In this document: one piece after another, positions 1 to 8,563 of the stretch
Numbering within the stretch: the stretch's first letter is position 1
How the letters are laid out: the number at the start of each line of letters is the position of its first letter
Source of the DNA: Actinomycetes bacterium
Lineage (GTDB): Bacteria > Actinomycetota > Acidimicrobiia > Acidimicrobiales > JABEUL01
Direction of reading: 5' to 3'
DNA length: 34,761 nt
Assembly (NCBI GenBank): GCA_021852345.1
Contig: JAJZNL010000036.1
Location: 65,179 to 99,939 of the forward strand
Notes under the pieces: model-generated
Seen by the model: only the letters and a program-made list of their open reading frames with translations
What the model was told of the DNA's origin: nothing
Databases searched by the model: none
Position numbers and translations under genes: made by a program

Positions 1-1
1 A

Positions 2-118
2 AAATCAGTTCTGCAAACAGGCGATCTAATTGAGGTTAACACCAAAAAAGAGCATGTGGAACTTGTAAAATTCAATACGGGCGAATATTTCATCGAGAAA
101 CTTAAATCTAAATTTTAA
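2..118 (+). CDS. nadK: NAD kinase, C-terminal fragment (partial)
   Basis: This open frame enters from the left edge and ends in TAA, giving 38 visible residues (KSVLQTGDLIEV...EKLKSKF). The pattern of a GD-x-[IV]-EV strand, then a strand ending LVKF, then a final helix with F/Y and LRxK-like residues matches the tail of bacterial NAD kinase (ATP + NAD+ to NADP+). The gene lies 7 nt upstream of recN; nadK-recN is a common actinobacterial pair, and this supports the call. No catalytic residues are visible, so the identification depends on tail similarity and context. The two genes are probably co-transcribed. Confidence 0.6.
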   Translation, partial: KSVLQTGDLIEVNTKKEHVELVKFNTGEYFIEKLKSKF

Positions 119-125
119 TTAGAAG

Positions 126-1790
126 ATGCTTAGTTACTTAAGTGTTCAAAATCTGGGGATCATCCGGGACCTTGAAATAAATTTTACTGATGGGTTTAAT
201 GTGCTGACTGGGGAAACTGGAGCAGGTAAGACTCTTCTAGTCGAGGCTTTGGCAATTATTAGTGGAGCAAAAAGTTCACAATCTGCAGTGGGACCGTTTG
301 GCCAAAATGCTTTAGTCGAAGCTGAGTTTATTGACGGTCGACAAAATAAAATTTCACTTGTACGTTCCATAGGAAAAACTGGAAAATCTAGGTGCTGGGT
401 AAATTCAGAGTCTGTTCCGCTTCAAGAATTTGCAACCATAGGTGCTAATCAAGTGGAAATATTTTCACAACATGCTTCTTTAAAACTACTTAAGCCAAGT
501 TATATTAGCGAGGTGCTCGATAGATTTGCAGGTTTAAAAACAGATGAAGAAAGAGGAGACTTAAGATTTCAGCTTAAAGAAGCTACCCAAAATTTGCGTA
601 AAGTAGAGGTACAATTAACCGAAATCGAAACAGGTAGGTTGAGTTTACAAGAAGTTGAGTTTTACAAGATTCAACTGCATGAAATTTTGAGTGCAAACAT
701 TGTATCTGCCGGTGAGTTAGACGAACTAATTAATGAACAAGAGATATTGGCTGATTCGCAGAGGATAATAGAGGGTTTATCTGTGGCGAAGAGCGAATTG
801 GCTGCAGACGACAATATGCTTCAAGTCGACACCCTAACAGCGTTAAAAAACGCAATTGATCAGTTAAATTCTCTGCCTAATGAATTGACGGCAGACTATC
901 TCCAACGGTTGGACGATGTTCGTATAGAGGTGTCAGAGATTGCATTTGATCTGGGCCATCTAAAGGATAAATTAGCATTTGATTCAGAGCGCCTTGAAAA
1001 CATTAATCAGCGAATCCAGCTCCTCAAAAGCTTAACCAAAAAATACGGCGGTACGCTCGAAGCGGTTTTAGGGAACACGCAGCGGTTGCGAGAGATGATT
1101 GATTTGGGAAAAAATTCTCAGGATCAAAAGGATTATTTGCTGAAGGAAAAGGCTAAATTAATGTCGGTGATCCAAGAAATTAAAGCCAAAATTACATCTA
1201 AGAGAATTGATGCGGCAAAATTTTTAAAGTCAAATATCTTAAACCATTTGGCAGATTTGTCAATGCCGCAAGTAAAATTTGAAATAGTTGTAGACGGGGC
1301 AGAATCGGGCGATGTCGATTTTTTAATTTCAACTAATGTATCAATGCCGCTGGGTTCTGTGAGTAAAATTGCTTCTGGCGGAGAGCTGTCTAGGATTATG
1401 CTCGCAATCAATCTGTCGTTAAAAGAGAATGAAAATTATACAATTGACGGTTCCGCTCTAGTCTTTGATGAGGTTGATGCCGGCATAGGCGGGCAGACAG
1501 CGTTAAATATCGGGTTGTCGCTTGCCAAGTTGGCCAGAGAAGAGCAGATATTCGTCGTAACTCACTTGCCACAAGTCGCAGCTTTTGCCGACAACCATTT
1601 TATGGTTCTAAAGAGCAATTCAGATGTTACTCAAGTAGAGGTTTTTAAATTGGACGAAGATTCGCGGGTTGAAGAAATTAATCGAATGCTATCGGGTGTG
1701 GTGGGTACGCAATCTGGATTGGCGCATGCCAAAGAACTTATCTCGCAGGCACAGATTCTTAAAAATGCTACTCAACTTGACGCTGAGTAG
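126..1790 (+). CDS. recN: DNA repair protein RecN (SMC-like ATPase)
   Basis: RecN is a cytoplasmic SMC-family ATPase that acts on DNA ends during double-strand-break repair. The 554-residue length is normal. Walker A (GETGAGKT) is at residues 29-36. The middle, roughly 150-370, is charged and heptad-like, consistent with the two arms of a coiled coil. The ABC signature SGGELSR begins at residue 417, Walker B ends in D448-E449 (LVFDEVDAGIGG), and a VTHLPQVAAFAD switch follows. The ATG is preceded by a weak AGAAG ribosome-binding site and lies 7 nt after nadK. The stop codon sits inside a 10-bp hairpin (1765-1793), which may end the message before pyrG. Confidence 0.95.
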   Translation: MLSYLSVQNLGIIRDLEINFTDGFNVLTGETGAGKTLLVEALAIISGAKSSQSAVGPFGQNALVEAEFIDGRQNKISLVRSIGKTGKSRCWVNSESVPLQEFATIGANQVEIFSQHASLKLLKPSYISEVLDRFAGLKTDEERGDLRFQLKEATQNLRKVEVQLTEIETGRLSLQEVEFYKIQLHEILSANIVSAGELDELINEQEILADSQRIIEGLSVAKSELAADDNMLQVDTLTALKNAIDQLNSLPNELTADYLQRLDDVRIEVSEIAFDLGHLKDKLAFDSERLENINQRIQLLKSLTKKYGGTLEAVLGNTQRLREMIDLGKNSQDQKDYLLKEKAKLMSVIQEIKAKITSKRIDAAKFLKSNILNHLADLSMPQVKFEIVVDGAESGDVDFLISTNVSMPLGSVSKIASGGELSRIMLAINLSLKENENYTIDGSALVFDEVDAGIGGQTALNIGLSLAKLAREEQIFVVTHLPQVAAFADNHFMVLKSNSDVTQVEVFKLDEDSRVEEINRMLSGVVGTQSGLAHAKELISQAQILKNATQLDAE

Positions 1791-1793
1791 CAT
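1765..1793 (+). terminator. 10-bp hairpin overlapping the recN stop codon
   Basis: ATGCTACTCA (1765-1774) pairs perfectly with TGAGTAGCAT (1784-1793) around a 9-nt loop. The recN stop TAG is 1788-1790, within the right arm. No T-run follows, so this is either a U-less terminator or a 3'-end stabilising structure. Confidence 0.45.
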
Positions 1794-1976
1794 AAATCTC
1801 ATGTTATCGAATGTGGCTATGCGCCAGAGACTGACCGTAAAGGTCGTTGTGGTAAGAATTTGAATATTATTTTATTATAAGTTACTTTAATGGCATTTGC
1901 TTGGGCTAAGTTATATATGAAATAACTTGCGAACTTGGCAAAATTAGAGGGTTTTTGATTGATATGAGGTTGGTAA

Positions 1977-3671
1977 TTGGCGAGATTCGATAATACGAAG
2001 TTTATTTTTGTCACCGGTGGAGTTTCTTCTTCCTTGGGTAAAGGGCTTACTGCATCGTCGCTTGGACGTTTGCTTAAGTCGCGCGGTTTTAAGATAACTA
2101 TGTGCAAACTGGATCCGTATTTAAATGTGGATCCGGGAACCATGAATCCGTTTGAGCATGGCGAAGTCTTTGTAACAGAAGACGGAGGAGAGACAGACTT
2201 GGATTTGGGTCATTACGAACGGTTTATCGATGAGAATTTGTACAAAGACTCAAATGCCACGACCGGATCGATATACCAAACAGTAATTGCCAAAGAAAGA
2301 AGAGGGGACTATCTTGGCAGAACAGTGCAGGTTATTCCTCACATAACTGACGAGATTAAGTCCAGGGTCAAACGCTTAGTGATGAACGACGTAGATTTTG
2401 TCATTTGTGAAGTGGGGGGAACGGTAGGAGACATTGAAATTGTCCCCTTTTTGGAATCGATTCGGCAATTCAGATCCGATGTAGGACGAGAAAATGTCTG
2501 TTATATTCATTTAACTTTGGTGCCTTATCTGGCTCCTTCGGGCGAACATAAGACTAAGCCCACCCAACATTCTGTAACCGAGCTTAGAGGGCGGGGTATA
2601 CAACCCGATATTATAGTCTGCCGCAGCGATCAGCCTTTGCCGAGTGGGCTAAAACGTAAAATTTCGTTGCTTTGTGACGTCTCAATCGATGGTGTGATAT
2701 CTGCAGTCGATGCGGAAAGTATATATGAAATTCCCATAAATATGCATGAAGAAGGATTGGATACTGTCATATGTAAACTGTTGAATATAGACACAAACGA
2801 TCATCCCATTGATTTAGCGGGTTGGAAAGACATGCTTGATAAAGCAAAGTCTTCGCAAAAGGAAGTAAAAATAGGAATTATAGGCAAGTATGTCAATTTA
2901 CCTGATGCATACTTATCAGTTGTGGAGGCATTGCGTCACTCAGGCTTTAAACATGGCGTAAAAGTAGAGCCGGTTTATATTCAAGCAGAATCAGTTATAG
3001 ATTTAATCGACTCTCATAGTGAGATTTATACCGGAGACTTTGAACAGCCAGTTAAGAGTTTGGACGAATTAGACGGTATCGTTATACCGGGCGGATTCGG
3101 AGAGAGGGGAGTGGAAGGCAAAATTGCTGCGGCCGACTACGCGAGGGTTAAGAACATCCCCTGTCTGGGCATCTGTTTGGGGTTGCAGGTTATGGTGTGC
3201 AGTTACGCAAGGTCTAAAGGTGGTCTAACTGATGCCAACTCAACCGAGTTTAATCCCGCCACCCGCAATCCGGTTATCGATTTAATGGAATCTCAAAGTG
3301 AGGTTGCCGATAAGGGCGGTACTATGAGACTGGGATCTTACGTTGCCAAATTGGCACCAGGCTCTAGAGTATTTGAACTTTACGGCGACGAGGTTGTCTC
3401 GGAACGACACCGTCATAGATATGAAGTTAACCCAAATTTTCATTCGAGATTGCTCGAAGCGGGGCTGATATTTTCGGGGATGTCGCCTGACAAAAAGTTG
3501 GTTGAATTTATTGAAATAGATAACCACCCATTTTGGGTAGGAACTCAAGCTCACCCCGAATTTAAAAGCAGACCTGATCGCCCACACCCCCTGTTTGTGG
3601 GATTGATATATGCCGCAATTGATCGTAGTGAGTCAAAGAGTGCACGTCTTATTGATCTCGACACCGTATAG
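1977..3671 (+). CDS. pyrG: CTP synthase (glutamine-hydrolysing)
   Basis: CTP synthase converts UTP + ATP + glutamine to CTP, the last step of de novo pyrimidine nucleotide synthesis. The N-terminal synthetase domain begins [19 protein letters not shown], with the P-loop-like SSLGKG, and contains [12 protein letters not shown] and [19 protein letters not shown]. The C-terminal class I glutamine amidotransferase has nucleophile Cys400 (CLGICLGLQ) and His526/Glu528 (AHPEF). At 564 residues it is full length. The start is TTG at 1977, chosen because the protein begins [15 protein letters not shown] as expected and a TGAGG ribosome-binding site lies just upstream. It is separated from recN by 186 nt and so may have its own promoter. 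Confidence 0.97.
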   Translation: MARFDNTKFIFVTGGVSSSLGKGLTASSLGRLLKSRGFKITMCKLDPYLNVDPGTMNPFEHGEVFVTEDGGETDLDLGHYERFIDENLYKDSNATTGSIYQTVIAKERRGDYLGRTVQVIPHITDEIKSRVKRLVMNDVDFVICEVGGTVGDIEIVPFLESIRQFRSDVGRENVCYIHLTLVPYLAPSGEHKTKPTQHSVTELRGRGIQPDIIVCRSDQPLPSGLKRKISLLCDVSIDGVISAVDAESIYEIPINMHEEGLDTVICKLLNIDTNDHPIDLAGWKDMLDKAKSSQKEVKIGIIGKYVNLPDAYLSVVEALRHSGFKHGVKVEPVYIQAESVIDLIDSHSEIYTGDFEQPVKSLDELDGIVIPGGFGERGVEGKIAAADYARVKNIPCLGICLGLQVMVCSYARSKGGLTDANSTEFNPATRNPVIDLMESQSEVADKGGTMRLGSYVAKLAPGSRVFELYGDEVVSERHRHRYEVNPNFHSRLLEAGLIFSGMSPDKKLVEFIEIDNHPFWVGTQAHPEFKSRPDRPHPLFVGLIYAAIDRSESKSARLIDLDTV

Positions 3672-3734
3672 GAATTTGTATATTGTTCGAATTGAGTCTG
3701 TAAGGTTTTATTTTTATTCAAAATATAGTTTGAT

Positions 3735-4682
3735 GTGGACTCGGCTGAATCATTAATTAAGAAACAATTACCGATTCCGGTTATGGAGTATTTAAATTAC
3801 CTAACCGTTGAGAGGAATTTAGCCGAACTTTCAATTAAATCGTATAGACGCGATATAGCTGCTTTCCTAAGCTGGGAAAGCGATCATCATACCTCTGAAC
3901 TAGCCGATATAAAAGATACCGACATTGAGGAATTCTTGGCTTGCAGAGTCGAACAAAACTATAGCATGTCATCGACTTCCAGACTGTTGACAAGTTTGAA
4001 GGGCATGTTTAAATATCTGGTCGCAGAGGGTTATTTAAGTTCGAACCCTACTAAATTTGTAGCTGGTTTCAAAAAGACAAAAAGTCTACCTAAGGCTTTG
4101 ACAACACATGAGGTAACTCGCCTGCTAGATTCGATTCCAACGGACAATGTGGCCGGATTGAGAGACAAGGCGATGGTGGAGCTACTGTATGGATCTGGAC
4201 TGCGCATCTCCGAATTGGTATCTCTTAACCTGCACGATTTGGACTTAGAGTTCGGTTTTGTAAAGGTTACTGGCAAAGGATCTAAGCAACGCATTGTGCC
4301 ATTGGGAACTAATTCTCAGGTAGCTATATTGAAATGGTTGGAACACAATAATAGGGACTCGATGTTTAATGACAAGCTGTCTAAGAGATCTGACTTAGAA
4401 GCACTGTTTTTGTCCAGGCGAGGTACCCGGATAACTAGGCAAGGCGCTTGGCTTATCCTTAAAGAAAGAGCAAAAACTTCAGGGTTGTCTGTGAACTGGT
4501 ATCCTCACATTTTAAGACATTCATGTGCGACTCATATGTTAGAAAACGGCGCTGATCTTAAAATAGTACAAGAAATGCTGGGGCATGCATCTATCGTGAC
4601 AACTCAAATTTATACTAAGATTACCGTTGAAAATTTAAAGAAGCAATACTTTAAAGCGCATCCGCGTGCTAATCTTAATTAA
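3735..4682 (+). CDS. xerD: Tyrosine recombinase XerD/XerC type
   Basis: This is a site-specific tyrosine recombinase of the Xer family, which resolves chromosome dimers at dif. The 315 residues comprise a SAM-like N-terminal core-binding domain (about 15-105) and a catalytic domain with the full set R157 (GSGLRISEL), K181 (GKGSKQR), H258 and R261 (HILRHSCATH), H284 (LGHASI) and Y293 (TQIYTKI). The GTG start at 3735 gives the longest frame; Met17 (MEYLNYL) is a possible later start. The position after pyrG is the usual actinobacterial place for xerD, which favours XerD over a phage integrase. A parA gene, often next in the order, is missing here. Confidence 0.9.
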   Translation: MDSAESLIKKQLPIPVMEYLNYLTVERNLAELSIKSYRRDIAAFLSWESDHHTSELADIKDTDIEEFLACRVEQNYSMSSTSRLLTSLKGMFKYLVAEGYLSSNPTKFVAGFKKTKSLPKALTTHEVTRLLDSIPTDNVAGLRDKAMVELLYGSGLRISELVSLNLHDLDLEFGFVKVTGKGSKQRIVPLGTNSQVAILKWLEHNNRDSMFNDKLSKRSDLEALFLSRRGTRITRQGAWLILKERAKTSGLSVNWYPHILRHSCATHMLENGADLKIVQEMLGHASIVTTQIYTKITVENLKKQYFKAHPRANLN

Positions 4683-4700
4683 AAATAGTAAGGTATTATT

Positions 4701-5060
4701 ATGGAATCGCGAACAGATAAACAAAAGTATTCAGAATTCAAACCGGTGCTGGAAAATGAGCGCAAAGAACTTTTGGATCGGCTGGCTGAATTTGGAGAGG
4801 GCGGAACTGGTTTGAATTATGATTCAAACTTCGCAGACTCGTCTCAGGTAACTGCCGAGCGAGGTGAAGTGGATCGTTTGATACTTGAGCTGAAAGAAGC
4901 TCTGGCGCTGGCTGATTCGGCTTTAAAGAAAATCGACGACGGTGAATACGGGATTTGCGAGAATTGTCATAACGAAATCGCTGGCGCTCGTCTTGAAGCT
5001 AAACCCTCGGCACGTTACTGCATCGACTGTGCTGGCAAGATTCGGCAAGGTTTAAAGTAA
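4701..5060 (+). CDS. DksA/TraR-family C4 zinc-finger protein
   Basis: This 119-residue protein has a helical, charged N-terminal part (about 10-80, with a coiled-coil-like ERGEVDRLILELKEALALAD) and a C-terminal four-cysteine zinc finger: C86-x2-C89 and C107-x2-C110, in YGICENCH...ARYCIDCAGKI. These are the hallmarks of the DksA/TraR family, whose members bind RNA polymerase through the secondary channel. Whether this one acts in a stringent-type response cannot be told from sequence. It lies 18 nt after xerD with an AAGG-like site upstream, so the two are probably co-transcribed. In many actinobacteria a DksA-like gene precedes lspA and rluD; neither is found here, and an accessory gap follows. 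Confidence 0.88.
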   Translation: MESRTDKQKYSEFKPVLENERKELLDRLAEFGEGGTGLNYDSNFADSSQVTAERGEVDRLILELKEALALADSALKKIDDGEYGICENCHNEIAGARLEAKPSARYCIDCAGKIRQGLK

Positions 5061-5175
5061 GCCAAATTAATTGACGCGGGATCTGCAGTTTCAAAAATTT
5101 GAACATAAATCTAACCTCTAATTAATTTTTTGCATCAAAGAGTTATTTCGAATTGGTGTCCAATCGAGGTGTGAA

Positions 5176-5246
5176 TAACTAGTCCATTATTTCGTAGTAA
5201 ACGCACACAGTTCTATTACATGTACTACGAAATGATGTACTAGTTA
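5176..5246. repeat. 24-bp imperfect inverted repeat (22/24), 23-nt spacer
   Basis: The left arm 5176-5199 (TAACTAGTCCAT...TTTCGTAGTA) and right arm 5223-5246 (TACTACGAAATG...ACTAGTTA) are complementary at 22 of 24 positions. As RNA it would form a stable long hairpin; as DNA it could be a recombinase or regulator site. No T-run follows. The two mismatches are internal, and the outer 8 bp and the inner 11 bp are perfect. Confidence 0.75.
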
Positions 5247-5303
5247 GCAATACCTGAAGTTCTTAAGCAGGCAGCTACTAAATCCCATAACGAGTCTGCT
5301 CTT

Positions 5304-5453
5304 ATGGTAATCGCGCAAGCTCAGCAGCTGACCCAGGAAGTAGCAGAATTTGTATGGGCGCAAGCTCGGAAGTACAGGTATCCAAAGGCCAGCGAGTACC
5401 TAACGGTTAACCGGCCTGATATTGATGTAGATGATCATCCGTTTGGGATTTAA
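5304..5453 (+). pseudogene. Small open frame, possible remnant of a lost gene
   Basis: From ATG 5304 the frame encodes 49 residues (MVIAQAQQLTQEVAEFVWAQ...DVDDHPFGI). The same frame is open back to a TAG at 5241-5243, adding 20 codons without a usable start. The composition is protein-like and the G+C is higher than in the flanks. No family was recognised. It could be the 3' end of a degraded gene, or a real small protein. The open frame begins exactly at the end of the inverted repeat, which may mark a rearrangement boundary. Confidence 0.3.
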
Positions 5454-5547
5454 GTGGGAATGATGTTTATAGCTCAGCTCTCATAGCATACGACTGGTAT
5501 GCGGTATCAAACGTCTAACTACAACTGAAGCTCTCACCATAATCCGC

Positions 5548-5553
5548 TATAAT
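5548..5553 (+). promoter_or_regulatory. -10 box TATAAT before the membrane-protein gene
   Basis: A perfect TATAAT lies 33 nt before the ATG at 5587. No good -35 hexamer is seen 16-18 nt upstream (ACTGAA-like at best). This supports transcription of the downstream gene as a separate unit. Confidence 0.4.
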
Positions 5554-5586
5554 AATAACTACTAATACATTCCCCACTAAACATCA

Positions 5587-6069
5587 ATGACACAACCTGA
5601 AGATTTCTCACATTTAGACCCAAAAGATCTATCAAAACTCCACAAAGAGATAGAAATCTGGGATCATAACTTTCCCAAACTACTCACTAAACAATTCGAA
5701 AAAAACACCCGAGAACGAAAAAAAACTTATGTCGTATTAGTAGGAAATACTACCATCTTTATGGAATATCTATTTATCGGTTCGCATAACTCCCCCGTTG
5801 GTGAGATCGGCATAATAGCAGCCGGCCTAGCAGTTATACTTACTTGTATAGCGCTATTTATCCCACAACCCTCCCCGCAACTAGTGGGCGCAAACGACGA
5901 GGATTCCCTCCTCGACCCTCAAACCCAGAAACAACTAACTGGTGCCGAGCGAAACACAAACACAATTTTACGAAACAACAAGCGAATTCAATGGCATATA
6001 AATATTCGTACGGTAGCGGCAATGGTATTGATATTTTCTACCGTCCTAATAATGGCAGCAGCCCACTAA
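5587..6069 (+). CDS. Small three-helix membrane protein, function unknown
   Basis: The 160-residue product has a charged, helical N-terminal tail (1-47), two closely spaced membrane segments (about 49-66 and 71-92), a polar stretch with LLDPQTQKQLTGAERNTN (about 108-125), and a final membrane segment (about 142-158). I do not recognise the family. The topology of a tail, a helical hairpin, a cytosolic linker and a third helix is loosely like small membrane effectors linked to nucleotide-signalling defence systems, but no diagnostic motif was seen. The coding strand is unusually rich in C and poor in G compared with adjacent + genes, which suggests a different origin. No strong ribosome-binding site precedes the ATG. 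Confidence 0.6.
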   Translation: MTQPEDFSHLDPKDLSKLHKEIEIWDHNFPKLLTKQFEKNTRERKKTYVVLVGNTTIFMEYLFIGSHNSPVGEIGIIAAGLAVILTCIALFIPQPSPQLVGANDEDSLLDPQTQKQLTGAERNTNTILRNNKRIQWHINIRTVAAMVLIFSTVLIMAAAH

Positions 6070-6341
6070 ACAGTGCCATACTACCCTGCCTTTATCATAT
6101 ATAACGTACGATTAAATGGCTAACTAGAATATCAATACATTAACGTCAAAGATACTGAACCCTTTTAAATTGGGAACTATATAGATAACTCCCTGTGCCG
6201 ACTTCTTACTGCCGACAGGGGGTTGAGGGAGGGGTGTCTCGTGAGTTTCACATCCTACGAAACTTAGATGCGGTTTGCTCCTAATTAACCCATCGATAAA
6301 TAGTTGTTCAAAACCGCGATACCATCTGTAAACTAGTTTCT
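6070..6341. other. Intergenic region, no gene seen
   Basis: This stretch lies between the membrane-protein gene (+) and the end of trpS (-). It contains CCCTGT...ACAGGG (6191-6196/6215-6220 region) with a 20-nt loop carrying GCCGAC twice, and a distant 7-bp inverted repeat GCGGTTT/AAACCGC (6270-6276/6311-6317). Either might act in termination between the convergent genes; neither has a convincing T-tract. Confidence 0.3.
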
Positions 6342-7334
6342 TTAAATTAGCCCCATTGCTTTTTTTGCCGCTTTAACGTAAGGATCAGAGCGGTTAAAGG
6401 CCTTGTTTTTACCGACTTTGAGAATTGAAGTTACCTCGTCTAGGTTTTTCGAAAATTCGTCCGCTCGATTTCTTATTTGAGCCAGATTCTCGTTTAAGGC
6501 TTCGGAAAGATCCTTTTTAAGGGCTCCGTATCCTTCATATCTGTCTGCAATTGTCTTGGGGTCTTCATCCGTAACGGCCGCAAAGATTTCGAGAAGATTG
6601 CTAACGCCTGGTTGTGCGTTAGGATCGTAATTGACGCTGTTTAGTGTGTCGGTAACCGAACGTTTTATTTTCTTGTCTATTACTTCGGGAGGATCTAAAA
6701 CATAGATAATTCCGGCATTGGAATCTGCCGACTTGGACATTTTAGAAGTTGGCTCCAACAGGTCCATTACTCTTGCCCCTTGCTTGGGAATTATTGCTTC
6801 GGGAACGGTGAAAACTTTACCGTAATTGTTATTGAATCTGATAGCCAGATCCCTGGTCAGCTCCAAGTGCTGTTTTTGGTCTTCACCGACGGGAACTTGG
6901 TCTGCTCCATAAGCTAAAATATCTGCCGCCATTAAAATCGGATAGGTAAACAATCCAACCTTAACGCTTATCTCACCTTTTTTGGATTCGTTTGCTTTTG
7001 CTTTGTCTTTAAACTGAGTCATTCTGGATAACTCTCCGTATGACGAAACACAAGACAAAAGCCAAGCCATTTCTGCATGAGACGTAACCTGTCCCTGTAT
7101 AAAAAGAGTGCATTTGTTGGGATCCAGGCCGATTGCCAACAGCGTAATAGCGGTCATTAGGGTTCGTTCTCTAAGCGTCTCTGGATCGACCTCTTCGGCC
7201 AGAGCATGTAAATCGACTATGCAGTAGTAAGACTCGGCGGTATCTTGACTTAAAACCCAGTTTTTAAAGGCACCAAGGTAATTGCCTAAATGCATATTAC
7301 CCGTGGGTCGGACTCCTGAAAATACAATTGGCAT
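6342..7334 (-). CDS. trpS: Tryptophanyl-tRNA synthetase
   Basis: This class I aminoacyl-tRNA synthetase charges tRNA-Trp. The HIGH-type motif is GNMHLGNY (residues 12-19), and the KMSKS loop is a perfect KMSKS at residues 198-202. Between them are LYxIVDLHAL-like (YYCIVDLHALAEEVDP), YPILMAADIL and PVGEDQKQHLELTRDLA, all typical of bacterial TrpRS. The 330-residue length is normal. It is the only minus-strand gene between recN and rluB and is transcribed alone. No Shine-Dalgarno precedes the ATG, but a TAACAT hexamer lies exactly 6 nt upstream, compatible with a leaderless message. Confidence 0.96.
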   Translation of the reverse strand: MPIVFSGVRPTGNMHLGNYLGAFKNWVLSQDTAESYYCIVDLHALAEEVDPETLRERTLMTAITLLAIGLDPNKCTLFIQGQVTSHAEMAWLLSCVSSYGELSRMTQFKDKAKANESKKGEISVKVGLFTYPILMAADILAYGADQVPVGEDQKQHLELTRDLAIRFNNNYGKVFTVPEAIIPKQGARVMDLLEPTSKMSKSADSNAGIIYVLDPPEVIDKKIKRSVTDTLNSVNYDPNAQPGVSNLLEIFAAVTDEDPKTIADRYEGYGALKKDLSEALNENLAQIRNRADEFSKNLDEVTSILKVGKNKAFNRSDPYVKAAKKAMGLI

Positions 7335-7727
7335 TTTACAATGTTACAACGTAAATATTGGGGCAAGATCAAATATTATTGATATCAAGAGCGTTTATTT
7401 AACGCCATACTCCGCAATGTTAATGTTTAATCTAAAATTGAAGTATCCGATACGCAATTTGCCGTTATGGATAATACAAAAGATAGCCGCCGTTGTAAGC
7501 TCGTTGTTTTTAAAGATATAGAATAGTCGCATAGCGGTAGTTTCTTTTTTTTAATAAGGTGTTGCTGGTAACTTAAAAGGCTTAAAAAAACATTTATTCG
7601 TAATTTGAGATGCAGTTATTTGAGATCTAGGGATGCGATATTTTAGAGATACGGAAATTAAAGGTCAAAAACTTGTGCTTATGATATATTCGGTGACATT
7701 TTCTAAATATGCAATGCGAAGGATTAG
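7335..7727. other. Divergent intergenic region between trpS and scpA
   Basis: These 393 nt of AT-rich sequence between divergent genes must hold both promoters. For trpS the best -10 candidate is TAACAT (complement of 7341-7346). For scpA a TATGAT/TATATT-rich patch lies at 7680-7690, and GAAGGA at 7718-7723 is the ribosome-binding site. No gene or stable hairpin was recognised; an open frame from inside trpS to 7521 has no support. Confidence 0.4.
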
Positions 7728-8528
7728 ATGGTATTTGATATAAAAACAGATCAGTTTGAAGGTCCCATTGACGTATTATATAAATTAATCGTCAGTCATG
7801 ATTTGGATATTAGCGAACTGTCAATTTCGTTAATAGTGGATGAATTCGTGGCTGTGGTAAATGCAATGGAAAAGTTTGATTTAAATCAAATTACAGAGTT
7901 TACTTTGATTGCCTCAATTTTGGTCGAACTCAAGTCCAGAAAATTGTTGCCGACAAAGGAAAATGATCTGTCCGACGAAGACCTGCTTCTATATGAAGAG
8001 CGTGATTTATTGCTTTCGCGATTGGTCGACTGTCGTACTTTCAGAGAAGTTTCAAAGAATTTTTTGTCCATGATGGAAGCTGCAAAATCTCGTTACTCTC
8101 GACAGGCTGCCAAAGAAGACAAGTTTTCAAATGTCTTAAGTGATCTTTTAAAGGACGTTACGCCAAGAGATCTTGTTTTTGCTTTAACGAGGATCAAAAG
8201 AGACAATCGTATTTTACCTCAAAAGGTCGATCTCTCGCACGTTTCTGTGTCTCCAAGAATATCCATAGAAGAGGCATTCGTCTCAATTACTAGGGATTTA
8301 AGCAATAAAAAGAGTATCACCTTTAAAGATGCAACTAGGCAGTTTGATCAGCCAATTGATATCGTCGTGTTTTTTTTGGCAACATTAGAACTCTTTAAAA
8401 TTGGGATTATAGAGCTTGAACAGTTCACAACCTTCGGTGAACTCACTTTAACTCTGGCAAAAAATGTAGACGAAACTGTATCTATAGATTTGTCAAAATT
8501 TAGTTTGATTGATTCCTATGAAGGTTAA
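7728..8528 (+). CDS. scpA: Segregation and condensation protein A
   Basis: ScpA is the kleisin subunit that bridges the Smc heads in bacterial condensin. The 266-residue protein begins FDIKTDQFEGPIDVLYKLIVSHDLDISELSIS, matching the family's N-terminal FxGPLDLLLxLIxxxxxDIxxIxI motif, followed by FTLIASILVELKSRKLLP. The C-terminal winged-helix part includes VVFFLATLELFKIGIIELEQ. The GAAGGA ribosome-binding site is 4 nt before the ATG. It is followed after 35 nt by scpB, its partner. Unlike the common arrangement, no parA precedes it. Confidence 0.93.
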   Translation: MVFDIKTDQFEGPIDVLYKLIVSHDLDISELSISLIVDEFVAVVNAMEKFDLNQITEFTLIASILVELKSRKLLPTKENDLSDEDLLLYEERDLLLSRLVDCRTFREVSKNFLSMMEAAKSRYSRQAAKEDKFSNVLSDLLKDVTPRDLVFALTRIKRDNRILPQKVDLSHVSVSPRISIEEAFVSITRDLSNKKSITFKDATRQFDQPIDIVVFFLATLELFKIGIIELEQFTTFGELTLTLAKNVDETVSIDLSKFSLIDSYEG

Positions 8529-8563
8529 AACACATTGTAAAGGCGACAGCTAAAGGAATATAT

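Larger units (their letters stand above)
5061..5586. other. Accessory gap: inverted repeat, small open frame, promoter
   Basis: This 526-nt stretch lies between the dksA-like gene and a small membrane-protein gene. It holds a long inverted repeat (5176-5246), a short open frame (5304-5453) richer in G+C than its flanks, and a TATAAT box at 5548-5553. No recognisable housekeeping gene is present. It sits where lspA, rluD or parA are often found in related gene orders, so it may be a site of gene loss and insertion. Confidence 0.5.

Noticed and set aside
5176..5246. Chromosomal dif site next to xerD
   Set aside because: dif is a 28-bp site with a 6-bp centre. This repeat has a 23-nt spacer and no match to known dif arms.
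5176..5250. Integron attC-like site: inverted repeat ending GTTAGCA before an open frame
   Set aside because: The conserved R''/R' boxes (RYYYAAC, GTTRRRY) and L boxes do not match, the arms are too perfect, and the nearby recombinase is XerD-like, not IntI.
7282..7521. 79-codon + frame overlapping the trpS start
   Set aside because: It begins antisense inside trpS, has no ribosome-binding site and shows no recognisable domain.
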